Source: Dinochytrium kinnereticum
Lineage: Eukaryota; Chytridiomycota; Chytridiomycetes; Chytridiales; Chytridiaceae
Assembly: GCA_027604005.1 (NCBI GenBank)
Contig: JADGJT010000057.1
Coordinates: 18,163-82,162, forward strand
Direction of reading: 5' to 3'
Length of the DNA stretch: 64,000 bases
Part shown: positions 38,102-50,900 of the stretch, in pieces
Layout: each line of letters begins with the position of its first letter
How positions within the stretch are numbered: the stretch's first letter is position 1
Translations under genes and position numbers: made by a program
The notes under the pieces: generated by a model
Database searches by the model: none
The model's input: the letters and a program-made list of their open reading frames with translations, nothing else
What the model was told of the DNA's origin: nothing

Positions 38102-41100
38102 TTATAATACCTCTATGAAGAGTTCCCGACTCTGCGCATTCTCGACAAGGGCTCGCCAGTCTTCATTATTGCATAGTGAAGTACCTCGTCCAACAACGAA
38201 CACTGATTTCTTAGCTCTCGTTAAGGCGACATTCATGCGACGCCTATCCTTTAGAAAACCTATTGCTCGACCTTTGAAATGTTAAAACGTTTAGTCAAGC
38301 TTCTTACCAAGTCCAGCACGAACGGTCGATACGATAATGATGTCCTATACTGTCAGTTTTTCCCAGTCATTTTGGATTTTACCTTTTCTTGGCCCTGAAA
38401 CGCGTCTACCTGAAAAGATATTTTTGTAAAAGCCAAAAGACCGATAATCTTACCGTATTGATATCGATCGACTGTAAAATCTGATCTCCAAAGGCTCGTT
38501 TGAACTTATCCCGTAACTTCGACATCTGCAACTTATACGGAGTAATGACTGCAATTATTTTAGTGATGAAAAATGAGTATCGCCAACTTCCTATTTTGGC
38601 ACGGAACTATTTTATGATTAGCAGGCATGCATTGTAAATTTTTAAATACCCCAATATCCGGGAAGCGTGTGCAAAGCAGGCAGACGAGGTTGAAGCAAAC
38701 AAGCACTTCGTCTGGGTTATGCAAGCTATGACCCTGGGCTCTTTGCTCCCTACCCCACTCTACGTTTAGGAATGCATATGGGGGGAACATCGGGTCCTTA
38801 TGCCATTCTGCTCTACATAAAGCACTGTTGGTATCGGAGTCCAATAAACGGCCTTCGTAGAATTGAAAAGCAGGAAAAGATGATATATCTGGGTGCATTC
38901 GATATTGTATGCTTGCATTCATATTTGGTTGGATATTAATTAAGAATTCATGGAACTTACCTAAGAAGGCTCACGCGATCTGACTTGACACCCATAAGCC
39001 TTTGAAATAGGCTCTGCTCATATCCATATCGAAGACTTACAGGGGAAAGAACCGTTGGGGGTAATTGTTTAGGATCTATGCTTTTAATTGTAACCTTTGG
39101 CGAAAGATACCTCCGACTAGAATACACTTCTTGGCCTTGTATTTGAGTGGTATAAGGGAGCTTAATTCAACTGCTTGGCCAGCTTCATCAATAATTACCT
39201 GGAAGCCAATTAGACAAGTATAGACAAAGAGTTAGCGTACTATTGGAAACTCAATATCAGTTTTTGCCGAGAGTATATCATGACCAGCTCCACTCAATGT
39301 TGATATTCTTAATCTCGTTATGCTTAGTCTACAAAAATATAATATACATTATATCTGCCTCCTGAATGAGCTTTATCCTGATACTCGTCTTTAATTTTTC
39401 CATATTCGCGGTGTTCTCTGATCTTCCAGTTTTATGATCCTTAATTTTTTTATCTACGTCCTTAAGCTTCATGGTTGCTTCTCGTATGTCCTTGCCGATT
39501 TCCATCAAATCAGCTGGGCTATCTTTAGCCTCGACTTCTTTTTTCCGAAGCTCATTACGCTCTTTAATCAAGTTCTGCTGCTCCGCTAAAAGGGCATCCC
39601 AATCACCTGAATTCATCTGAGTTGATATTTTTGAAAACGTGGGATCATCTTTGAGGGCTACTGCTGCAAGGTTATCCTATGCCAGTTAGTAAGCAAATCA
39701 AAAAAAAATTAATATGAATATTACTAGAGTTAATTCCCGCGCCTCCGCACTCATCGATTCATTGGTTCCAAGTCGAACGATCTTTGGCACAATCACTTCT
39801 CCCCTAACGCTTCTTACGCCAGAGCGCAATCGCCGAAGTATCTCATCACACGCCGCGTTTGATGGTGCACAAATTAGAATTCGGTTTTTCTTATTTGCAG
39901 GCTTGCCGCCCGGCACTGTTATCGATTTAGCTAACGTCGTTATCAGGGCCCCAACAAGACCGACAATCGTTTTTGTTTTTCCTTACAACTTGTTAGAATC
40001 ATAAGAAGCATGCAAATTTTTTGTGCATCTAACCTGTCCCAGGAGGACCTGTTATAATAAAACTAGTTCAGAAAACGTTTACCATCCAAATGCAAATACC
40101 TTGAATAAGCACAAATCCAGACGCCTGTTCCTTAGCCCGGATAACAGCAACAGCTTGAGGCTCGTTCAACTCAAATATCGACATCGTACGCTGAACGATA
40201 TCTTCCTTTGAGCTTAAATTTGATGTAACTTCATATCGCGGGTTAACAACGTCATCTTTAAGCTCGATACTGCTTAGGCGAATAAGGGCTGTATATTCAC
40301 GAATCGTCGTTGTAAGCGAAAAAAGACGAGAAGCTAGCCACTTTGATCGTGAATGGAAGAGATGTTGATGTTGTTGTCTTCCTTTCATATAGAGTCGTAC
40401 AACAATAGTTGTGTCGTCGCGTTTGCTAGTAATGGAGCGAGTCTCTCCAAGTAATGGTGTAAAACTGGCCTTTGGTCTCTCTGGCTCTAATTGGAACATA
40501 TCATATTCGCTAAATCGATTTCTTCGGTAGTCGTCCCGAGATATAGTGAAGGAGACGTCTATTTTCGAACAGTAAGCAAAAAAATTTCAAGTATTAAACA
40601 ACTGTCTGAGTGTTTAAAAAAGGGCCTTTCGATGGATTTCATACCAAAAAAATTATCGACCTGCATTGTCGAAACCACCACCATAACGCATCTATTCGAT
40701 AAATTCGTCTCTTCTTTTGCCGTTTTAAAACTTTCCCAAGCCTCTAAAATAGCAAATGGCTCAAAAATGTCGATATACTCGTTAACTGACGAAAAAAACG
40801 CAGGAATTTTCCTCATTTCCTTATTGAAGTTAGGTGGAAGCTCCCCCGTAGACTTTAAATCCCACCCTAAGACAATTTTTCTTAAATCGTCTAGGCTCCT
40901 AATGACCACCTTCTCTGTTTTAGGTTCGGCAGGTGCACCTTTTTTTTTCCGTGATACATCGATTACGTTCTGACATTCGTCAAGCACCATTATAGAACGT
41001 TTTGGTCGGTTTGGGGATACATCGGCAGCCAGAACCTTCAGACTAACGGGTTCGTCGTCGTCTGAAGATAAAGCTCTCGGCACTGAAGTTTTCTTCTGAG

Positions 41101-43951
41101 CCGTGGTTCTGCGAACTTCGCTATAATGCTCTTGGCGAAGCTGGGCCATTAATCCCGCGGATTTAGATAGCTTTTTGGGCTTCTTCACAGGTTTAAACAA
41201 AACGCCGAGATTCCTTTTTGGAGGAGGGACTACCGATACATTTGGAGGCTCCACATCTCGTTTGATGAAGTCTGAAATGATAGGCATGGCTGGTTTGAAG
41301 ATTGCGCTTGATTTTTCACTCTTTGTAGCAATGACCGATTCTTGAGGTTTAATTTTAACAGTGGAATTCAGTGTCTTTTCATCCATTTCTAATTTATCCG
41401 ACCGAGAGGCTTTGACCGGAATTTCAAGCTTAGAACTAATTTTCCCCTCCGCATGCCTAGCAAGTGTCTTATCTTGTCCTAACAGGAGCCTAGTGCTTGT
41501 CGAACTTTTATAACGTTGCAAAAGAAGTTCTATCATATGTTTCTGCGATGAAGAGAGATGAGATTTCAATACTCCAGAGGTATAACTGGCCAAGGACTCT
41601 ATAATAGTAGGCTCTAAACGCAAAGAATGCGACACTGCGATTTGAATCATGCTGACAAGAACCGAGACTGTTTGATTTCGGAGTGACTCAGAATGAACTC
41701 TGAACCATTTTGCCCCTGCATCTATTGCGTTCGAAAACGGAACGGACACAGCCTTCAGAAATTTCGGAGAAGGGAATATCGATATAAAATGGTTCATAAC
41801 AATGGCAGATAGCTTGAAAGTCCTCTCGATAGTTTGAGTAACGAAATGTTTTAACTTCAAGTCCTGTTTTGCCCAAGTAACGCTTGACGTGAGTACTGCC
41901 GTAATAAAAGGCCAAACTTTGAGCCATACAGTTTCTTTATCAAATTCTTGAGAGGAGTCGGAGAAGATATCATCAAATAAGGCCAAAAGCATATCCAAAA
42001 TTTTGATCGCGCTTTTCAGCAATGGGGGTCCAAGAGTACAGTAATCTCGGAAGGAATCGAGCAGGCCGGAATAAACTGCCCAGAAATCTACGTCTACAAA
42101 TAGTAGATGGGAAAGAGCATCTGTTAATCTTATAAAGTATTAGCAAAGTTTTCGATGAAGTGAAAAACGAACTTTTCCGTCGATGTGATACTAGAGATAA
42201 GTTTTCGACCAGAATTAGATATGCTCTCGTGCGGTGAAGCTACGCAATAAAGAATGGTAGGTCCGATTCGGCCAAAAACAGACGGGTCAGCACTTGCTAG
42301 AATGCATGCTATTGCTTGAAGAATGGTTTGGAGGGACTCATTGAAAGCAATATCCTGAGGTACTACGTCCACCGATGGTAGGCTAAGATGATCCAGTAGG
42401 TATAAGCGGCTGAATCTTGTCAAAATTCCAGTGCTTAGTGATCCTGGCAACTTTATGGGCTTCGCTAGGAAAGCCCATAGCTCCAGCAAAATATCAGGCT
42501 TAGAAGTACTATGTCCTTTTGAGTTATAGAAGGCCTCATATGCATTCTCCATCTTGCTGAAATCCGATTCGATCAAGTCAAGTACATTCTGAGTCGCCGA
42601 AAATTCGGGGGTTTCCAATGTTGCGCTTATCCTTAAATTCATGATTACAACAGTCTGCAAAAAATCGACATTCGCAGAGCCTGCACAGACTTCGGTCAGC
42701 AGAGGAATCGTGACATCATTCATGAAAACCTCTTTCGCTTCCTGGCACAAATTACCCGAATACTTCATTAAGAGGTCCAAAAAGACCGAATCTTCTGCTT
42801 TTGCCTTCAGAGATCTGATAGCAACCAAAATCCATTTGAAGCAAAATTCTGTTTTATCTTCCCCTTCTATATCATTGATCTCCGATGTAAACCCCAATTT
42901 ATCCCTAGACGAGAGAGTCGAAAAGTCCTCATGTTTAAAAATAGCATGCAAAGCCTTAGCGGCAACATCCTGGTCTTCAAGCCAGCTCTTTCCATTCCCA
43001 CAGAACTTGCAGAAACATTGGAGAACACGCCAAAACACTTCTTCGTTCGAAACCAAAGTGCGGTTAAACAGCTTTTCTTCAATAGACGGGAAAATTCGAC
43101 GAAAGAGCTCTAACGCATCTCCGGTTAAGGCATTTATGACGCAAGTTAAGCCGGTCCATAATGATAATTCGTCGTCCGTTACATTGTAGGATAAGACAGA
43201 TTTGCTGCGGTCGAAAACAAGATTTACCAGTATAGATACGTATTCTGTAAGCTGCTCCAGTTCTTCTGCTCCTGTAGGATGTGTGGCATATGAAGAACTA
43301 ATGCATTTAATTGCCCATACCCTGGCATCCGCTTCCTTATGAACAGCGAGGAGGAGAAGGCCCGGCAAAAGCCCAGTCTTTAAGCGCAAAGGTTTTTTTC
43401 TTTGAATGGAGGTCAAGACACGAATAAAAAGTGAATCAACGCCTTTGTCCGTTAGGGAATCTGGGCGTCTTAGAACTTCTGATGCAGATATCTGAAAGCT
43501 CATTAGTTTAATGACGTTGATTTAAAAGCTGACCAGGAATAAGTTTTTATGATGAGTCTCGAAAGTGTCGGAAGTTTCGATGTAAGCCAGGAGGCTGTTA
43601 AATACTTTTGTATGCCTCTTAACATCCCTCGCATTCAACTTTTTCCATAGATCATGATGAAATTGCGATGCGGACAGCTTTAATCTATCCTTGAACTCTT
43701 GATACTCTTTCTCTTATTAGTAGGAATAGCTTACATTTCTTACCAAGAAGGCAATCGGCACACTTCAAGTTATCATCTAAGAGGCTGGCAGCCGCGAGTG
43801 TGTCCGAATCAACCAAAGACCAGTCACTTATCCATAATATTGAGACCTCTATCAGGCTATCGGGATTGTTATGTATAAAGCATTCTCCGTCTGCCAGGAT
43901 CCGTCTCCGGAAGCTTTCGATCGTATCCGTCGAAACATTGGCATTCAGCAT
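38102..43951 (-). CDS. SEN1: Sen1/senataxin-type RNA/DNA helicase
   Basis: SF1B helicase that unwinds R-loops and ends transcription of non-coding RNAs. 17 minus-strand exons: 43744-43951, 43534-43697, 42173-43491, 40645-42128, 40100-40558, 40034-40048, 39725-39981, 39348-39676, 39241-39307, 39111-39198, 38961-39075, 38650-38911, 38588-38606, 38454-38548, 38383-38409, 38308-38344 and 38102-38271; sum 1704 residues. The N-terminal 850 residues are helical repeats, as in Sen1. The helicase core has LNEPQAVAVI (Q motif), GPPGTGKTKTIVG (Walker A, about 1212), RILICAPSNAACDEILRRL, ISTLSGAGHD, IIDEAGQAVE, DPKQLPPTVLSP, IQYRMHPDIS, IGIITPYKLQM, VDAFQGQEKDIIIVSTVRA and RMNVALTRAKKS. Four exons are 37 nt or shorter; the 15-nt one carries most of Walker A. 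Confidence 0.95.
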
Positions 43952-44026
43952 GACAATTGCCCAAAGAGGTGTTTTATTGTTTTATTTGCTTTATTATATA
44001 TGAAAGAGCGATGATCATTCGCTAAT

Positions 44027-44560
44027 TTACGTGGACCGATTGCGGCTCTTCAAGCTCTCGGGTATAGAGGTAAGGTTGTCGAAAGCTTGCTTGCTCGCGA
44101 TCTCGCTTTCCACCTGGTCAATGAGGGGGCGGAGGTATGGAAGATCCTGAAAAATAATGATTAGACAGACTCAGCGGAGTCCACACTACCTCCTCTGGCT
44201 TGGTCCATTCCGGCTTCTCCAAGGTTGTCTGGGCCATTGACAAATTGAGCGCTCTACGGTATCGGAAAATACGATCTTGGAACTCTCTGGGTGGCAGACG
44301 GCGAATAGCCTCCTGAACAATCTCGCTCTCATCGGGGATCAGATCGTCGAAGCGGAGACCTTTAAACAAAGGCTTAGCATGGCGCCTATGGAATCGATCT
44401 TTCATTACCCATCTTCCTGTAGCCCATCTGGTTGGCGTGCCATTCTCCGAGGCCTGTATTTTTGATGAGGACCCAGAAAACACTAACATCGTTAAGGGAA
44501 ATATTAACCTTGGAAGGTCTTGCTCTTGCTGAGCGCACGCAGGGATTGAAGCAGACTCAT
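44027..44560 (-). CDS. QCR7: Cytochrome bc1 complex subunit 7
   Basis: Nuclear-encoded 14-kDa subunit of mitochondrial complex III, on the matrix side bound to cytochrome b. Minus-strand exons 44509-44560, 44409-44453, 44190-44359 and 44027-44146 give 128 residues, the usual size. Visible: GYRKMGLRFDDLIPDES, VQEAIRRLPPREFQDRIFR, the RALNLSM helix and KPEWTKPEE. A naive reading through intron 2 yields a false frame; splicing at GTAATG (44408) restores the GLRFDDL block. It lies 73 bp downstream of the COG2 gene and 75 bp upstream of SEN1, all on the minus strand. Confidence 0.93.
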
Positions 44561-44633
44561 TTCGAATAACAAGCAATGGCTGAAGATGATTTTGGTTTTC
44601 TCTTTTTCAAAAAACACAGTTACACATGCAACG

Positions 44634-47338
44634 TCATCCAATCGCGGATGCGCCAACCGCGTCTGGTCCATCTGTAACACGCACAAGGTCTTGAAGGGCG
44701 GCGAGCGAGCTCACATCGACACCAAAGGCGGTAAGCTGATACGGAGTTAAAGAATTACAAGCAAATGCAGACCTCTTGGCGGAAGCACTCGACGTCGATC
44801 TTCAGCTGCAGACGCACTTTGTCGCTGGCTAGGAGCTCGGACGAAACACCTCCCTTCTGCCTTTTTCTATTTCTGATGTATTTTTCACTATCCTCTGCCT
44901 CCTGTAGAAGACGTGTGCATAGGAAGGCGTATCTATTATGAAACCAGAGACAGGTTACCCAATAATTGCTATAAACTAGAATGCTATCATCTCATACCGG
45001 GTCAAAATCCCGTTAGCAGTCGTCGTTTTTAAATCCATTATGTTCTCGCTCGACAATAATCTTCCATTGTCTAGTATGTCTCTAGCCGGTCCCAATATCG
45101 ATAAGACAAAATCGGATGCGCTTTCAGGGACCTTTTTTGACATCATCAAACTCAATCAAAGAAACGCTATATATTACCGTGCTTGCGAAGCGAAACTTCG
45201 GCAAAATTTCGCCGATCTTCAGATCAATAACGAACACAGATTGCCGGACTAGGATATCGCTCATCGAACTTATCAGTTTCGGAATAAGGTCTGTAAGTCG
45301 CCCCAAAGCTTCCATGTATGCAACTATGATGATGTCAGAGCATCTTTCTAACTATTAAAAGAAAAACTGACCAGAAAACTGCTCGCTCTTTCCTATTTCA
45401 GGAAACACAGAAAGGATTCTAGAAAAATAAAACTCCTTCGCCTTAAAATAATCAGGATAGAACAAAGAGTGACTAAAAACCTCTTTTGAAACGCACTGGA
45501 TATCAAAGGTAGCTTGGCGTAAATTCTCAAAGTAAAAGCTATTACTTGGGTCGCTTTCCTAATGTAACATAAAATTCGTGGTCAAGAAAAGATTTCTTCT
45601 AATGCTTCCACGCACCGAGTTTTCAACCTGGTGGCGATTATCCTTTTTAAATGCGAACTCGTTTATCCAAATATAGTAGCGCGCAAACACCTATTTTTAT
45701 CAAACAAATAGCGTTTCATTGGCATTACCTGTAATGTAAGCTTGAAGAAACGATATCCGATACAGCGCAAAAACACATCATCTTGCCAGCACCGGTTAAG
45801 AGCTGCCAAAACTGCTGCATTCACGCCAATTGCTTTCTATATGTTAGTATCAAAAAACCTATCGAAGACTTTTTACCTCCTGATGAAGTTGCCTTCCGCT
45901 GCGAAATATTCTCTTCCATAACCGCAATTACCTCCTTATATCTTATGATATCAGACGCAAAATCACTTCTCGACCCACCTGATCTGAAAATAAACAGAGA
46001 GATTCCATTTTTTGGTGAAATCGATGTAAGAAGAGTGAGTCCTTAGATACAGTAAGCTCTTGTATGATCTACTAGATCGCTCATAGTCCGCAAGAAAGCG
46101 CATTGAAGCTTGATAATTCTGCATAATAAGTTCACATAAAATAACAAAAGCTAACCTGATGGAAAAGTAACGGTATGCCGGGATTGAAAATAAAACTCAT
46201 GCGTTTAGTAAGGGTTTTGACGACTTTTGCAAAAATTGCGTCCGTGAAAAAATCATATTGACTATCTCGAAGTGTCGTAGAACATATGTCAAGAATCTTA
46301 GAACATTCGACACGGATGAACTCCAGAACCTTGGAATATATCTCCTTCAAAAGTTCTATTTGGGAACCATCTATACCCGCTTGTGATATAAACACCTGAG
46401 TCGATTACAAAATGCAGATATGCTTTAAAGACCTTTGATAAATATGGATCCACAATGGATTCTTCAAAGACCATCCCAGCCTCTCTTGTTTTATCAATAA
46501 GGACGTAGGTCCGAAGAAACTGAGCAAGCAATGCAGATGCCACGGTATCGCCTGGGTTTAGAGCAACAGCGAAAAAAGAATCCCGAAGAGACTGAGATAG
46601 GGTTGCGATCAAAGTATCCTTTATTCTCGTGATTCTCTGGCGATTAGTTCGATCAATAAATGAAATAATACCCATTCAATGTTCTCAACGTACGGCGTGC
46701 CAAGTCCACGAGAAACTAAAAATTGCAATTGATTATATTCAATTGCAACGCGCTCAATCAGCTTTCCATCTCTATGAGGGTTTTAAAAAAAATTCAAAAT
46801 TTATCCTCCTTACGTTTTATCACTCATGTTCAGCATCTGATGTGGAGCATCGGGTTTCTTTATATTCAGCAAAGACTCTACTTTATCGACAGATTCATTG
46901 ATATTGAGATACAGTTGCAAGTATGTCTTTAAGGGGTCAATAATAATCAAATTATGATTAAAGACACCTTTTTTTCGCGTATCTCTGCCCGAAGGTCCAG
47001 TTTGCTCTGCAATGTTATAATCAATGTCTGAAGGTAGTCCTTGACTTCCTGAAAAAGTATTAATCACCAATCTCTGCGATCCTTTCTACAAAAACGGTAA
47101 GCTTAATCTTTTCCAGAGGCTGATTGATATCTGAGATCATCCGATCAACTCCAACCAAATTGGTGGAAAGGTTGATGAAATCCGCATAATCTCTATTTAT
47201 CAACTCAATAAGCTCATGCTTTAGAACCGATAAGGTAGTCGCCAAGTCAGTTTTCAGGCTCGGGATCGGAATATGAAGGCGGTTCGATATGAATTGCTCG
47301 GCCCCGAATGATTCGTCCGTAAAGGCATCTCGATTCAT
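44634..47338 (-). CDS. COG2: Conserved oligomeric Golgi complex subunit 2
   Basis: Subunit of lobe A of the COG tether, which retrieves Golgi enzymes in retrograde vesicles. 15 minus-strand exons: 47096-47338, 46968-47048, 46814-46926, 46672-46771, 46433-46636, 46156-46395, 45979-46118, 45877-45941, 45729-45832, 45616-45690, 45372-45558, 45178-45323, 44998-45131, 44773-44932 and 44634-44735; sum 697 residues. N-terminal signature: MNRDAFTDESF then ELINRDYADFINLSTNLVGV. Next come ESVDKVESLLNIKK, LIERVAIEYNQLQFLV, the central KKWNLSVYFQIRYKEV and RCWQDDVFL, and a C-terminal SILGPARDILDNGRLLSSEN. The ATG at 47338 is chosen; it is 47 bp from the divergent start at 47386. Confidence 0.93.
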
Positions 47339-47385
47339 CACTTCCCCAACAACAGAGAAATCTTGTGTGACGCCTTGATGATTTG

Positions 47386-47935
47386 ATGGCTAACCGTCCG
47401 AAGTGGCCCTCAATTGCTTTCGATAACATAGGATCTGATTCTGACAAGAATATAAACTTGGGAGATGGTTTATTAACAAAGCATTATATTATTCTTATAT
47501 TTGTAAAAGATATTGTTATTTTAACGTTAATTTGGACTACGGTGATATTTGCAGGTTTGCCCACAAAAAAGGAGCTACTAAATGATAAAGTTCTTTTTGG
47601 AGGGGCTGGATTATGGGGGTTCATAGTTTTTATGCGTCAGCGACTGGGACTTTTCATTTTTCTTGGTTTAGGGCTTTTTGGATTGATCGCCGGTATGCAG
47701 TTTGTTGTCAGTTTTTTTGTCTCACGATCACTCAACAGGGGCAGCTTCAGGAGCAATAGTTGGTAAATAAGCGAATGCGATTTTTACTGAACATGCATTA
47801 GGAGCCGTACTCGGAGCCGTTTACAACACAGCACAATTTAGCATGCCGACTTGGGTTCCCCTTGCGTGGGCCTTCGTTCAAGGCGTAATAGTGCTGATTG
47901 CATCCTATTCGGAAATAGGGCTTAATGCATTATAG
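47386..47935 (+). CDS. Small glycine-zipper membrane protein, family not recognised
   Basis: Proposed exons 47386-47467, 47555-47692, 47739-47762 (24 nt) and 47802-47935 give 125 residues. The product starts with a short hydrophilic segment (MANRPKWPSIAFDNIG), then GLPTKKELLNDKVLFGGAG, a hydrophobic stretch, the small-residue run AGAASGAIVGAVLGAVY typical of a glycine zipper, and a last hydrophobic segment (VPLAWAFVQGVIVLIASY). Two or three membrane helices are likely. The first intron (87 nt) is in frame and, if unspliced, would add another hydrophobic segment. A further GT..AG pair at 47619-47671 breaks the frame and was not used. I do not recognise the family, and no function is assigned. 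Confidence 0.6.
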
Positions 47936-47971
47936 AATCAGTTGCGATTTCAATGGGACCCATGCAAATTC

Positions 47972-50900
47972 TCAATGAATCCTTGCCAACTCCTCCAAAA
48001 CGGCAATAATTTCCTGCAAATCTGTGCCTACTCTATCCGAAGGACAAGATCCTTGAAGGACTTTCACCATTTCTTCCTTTGGCAGAGAGAGAAAAGTTTC
48101 GATCAAATCACCATCCAAGAAGCCTCGGCTTTCACCCATTCGCCTTTCATTATTGAAAGATCTCCATCTAAAGAAAGTTAAAAATAATAAAACAAGAGTG
48201 GCCTCACTCCAAATAATTTAGTCCCCTCTCAGCCTGCAGATAGTTAGCCAAGTTTCGCTGCAGCCCGTGAAGCATATCTGCCTTAGTGTCGCCAACAATG
48301 GCAATCACTCCAATCATCCCATTCCTCGTCGAAAACAAAAGGGTGGGCGTAATTATGTCCGAAGCATCATTCGCATTAAGAACCAGCGATCCTAAAGAAA
48401 AATGAGTCACGGCTGGAAGGAGGTCTACACTAACCATTCCTATATCTGGTAATAAAGTCACCCAAATGAAACTGTCCGTGAATTTCCAGCTTCCTCTGTT
48501 CCGTTTCTTCGCTAACATCACTCTGTTTACGAAGGGAATATATATTCTCGTAGTGATCGCTGACAATAAAATGATCATCATCCAGAAACTCAACAGCCGT
48601 GGTGAAAGATGGGCTGTAATCTCGCGCGATCTCAGAAATCTCCTTTGTCACCGGATTGAATGTCAAGAGAGAGGCGGAGCACATCAAGTCCCCAATCAAG
48701 ATAAAGTCACCCCTAGTGGCCGCATAGAGGCTATGGGTTTGACCGAAAAAGTTTGAGATTATAACAAGTTCACGCTCATCTGTGGTATCTTTAACCAGCC
48801 ATTCGAAAATTTGCACCTTTTAAGTTTTCGTTAGATATAATAGAGGCCTGCATTACCTCAGCGTTTACAGTTGCCAATAACTTGCCATTGAAAGATACCA
48901 AGGAATAGACACTTCCGCCTACGCTGGTCGATGTCACAAAATTCAGGCTTCTGCTTTCTCCCAAAGAAAGAACTTCGAAAATAATAATCCGCCCTTTACT
49001 TGGACACTCCTCGCCATCAATGGAGAAAGCTGTGCCAACAGCAAAATATTCTCTCGAATCTTCTTCAAAAGTAATGCAGCATATGCTCTGAGCACATTCA
49101 AGATCCTCAAGATTATAGCTCGCAATCACTGCAAACATTAGTGGGGGGGAATGCAAAACGACTGTACAATCAAAAGATTCTTCATCGAGCATTCGTAGAT
49201 AAGACTTTTCTTCCAATCCGTTTGAAAAAAATTGAGTAGTTACTACTCCAAACACTTTTTGGGACTGATTATGTGATATCCTCCGTGGATTTTCCCGAAG
49301 TGGTATAGTCCGAATGTGAAGCCGCTGCAGCTCATCTATCAGACCCACTTTTAACGTCGTTGATGTCGCAATGGCTAAGGCGCTTGGGTAAGACGACATT
49401 CTAAACGGACAAATTCCGATCGCATCCTTTAAGTAAAACATGTTAAAGAAGTCTACTCAGGCGATATTTCACCCTAATGTTTATGTTGGAATAGACAAGC
49501 TTCCCATTTGTTCCAGAATAAATCACCGTAGGCCTGTCACAGGAAACAAAAACATTTGTCTTGTCGGCCACTTTGAAAGAAAACAGTGCAAGAGGCTGAG
49601 ATCCAACAAAAAAACTTTTCAGAAGTTCAAGCTTCCCAGATTCGTCGTCAAGAACAAAAGTGAGAAGCTGCCCATCCCCTAACAAAGTTCTGTGAACTAT
49701 ATAAATGTATCTATCCTACCAAGACCGATAAAAATGTAATTCACATCTCCTAGTTTAACAGAAAGAGCGGAGCGAGGCAATACATCTGTAAAATTAATTT
49801 TAAATCTTCTTGGGAATTTACCTCCCCCTATTACGTATGTTTGGAATGGCGCAAGAGATGGGAGGTGAAGAAGGCGAAAGCTTGTTTCAGTCCAAAGGCC
49901 GATAGTACAGTAGGAACTTCTGCAGTTCCTTAAAGGGCTCACGTCGATACAAGCAATCTCATAAGGCATGGCAACTCGGCTAGAGATAAATAAGAGATTG
50001 TTAGGAACAAAGAAAATGAGAGCCAAATATCTGAGGAGATGAAGAGGATGCAGGCAGCCAAGACCTTTTTTCGATAAACCCACTGTGTTCAACTTCAAGA
50101 TAAATTATATTGCCCCCTCCAAACCCTAAAACAACCTGCTCTGAATTTGCCGACACATGATTGATTCTAGAAGGTGGGTCCCAAACAGCTACTATTGAAA
50201 AAGTAGCTTTCTTCATAAGAGCAATTCGAAATGGTGTAACCTTTAAATTAGTAATTGAAGGCTATAATTCTTACTTGAATAAAAAGACCATCTCGACAAT
50301 CGCCACAATAAAGTGTTGCCTCGCCTCTTATAATATCTCCATCCACTTCAGCTATTTCACCGTCATTGTCAATCCCGAGAAGTTTTGACTCGCTAAAAAA
50401 TGATAGTAGAATGAAATCGTTATCTCTAGAGACGCGTAGCATTAGCACTATGACTGGAAAATTTTTATCAAACCCATGAATTTGACTGGTAAGTGACCAT
50501 ATTCCTTGCAAGCCGGGAACTTCCATTTCGGCTATTTCCTGAATGCCAATGCCATTCCTAATTACTCGCAGCGCTCCATGCTTCATTACCCCACAGCACG
50601 CAACAACTTGAGACTATGAAATCAGTGCTGAAAACCTCCAGTTCTAACCTGCCCCTGCTTCTCATGATCCACAACGCAAAAATCTACCATTGGGGCAAGA
50701 TTGCTGAAACTCTCGACATCTACCAATGAAGCATCCAAAGACATTTGAACAAGTTGAGAATCACCATAATGTGAGCCAATAAAAATCAGCCCGTCACCTA
50801 AATAACCGAGACACGACGCAATGGATGTCTAAATTTGTTATAACTAACAGCTAAAGGGGTATAACCTCTCCAATCTTCTTTAAGCACAACTGTAAGTCGA

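Noticed and set aside
42641..43189. 182-codon plus-strand ORF antisense to SEN1
   Set aside because: The minus-strand frame is the supported Sen1 coding exon; this is a frame shadow.
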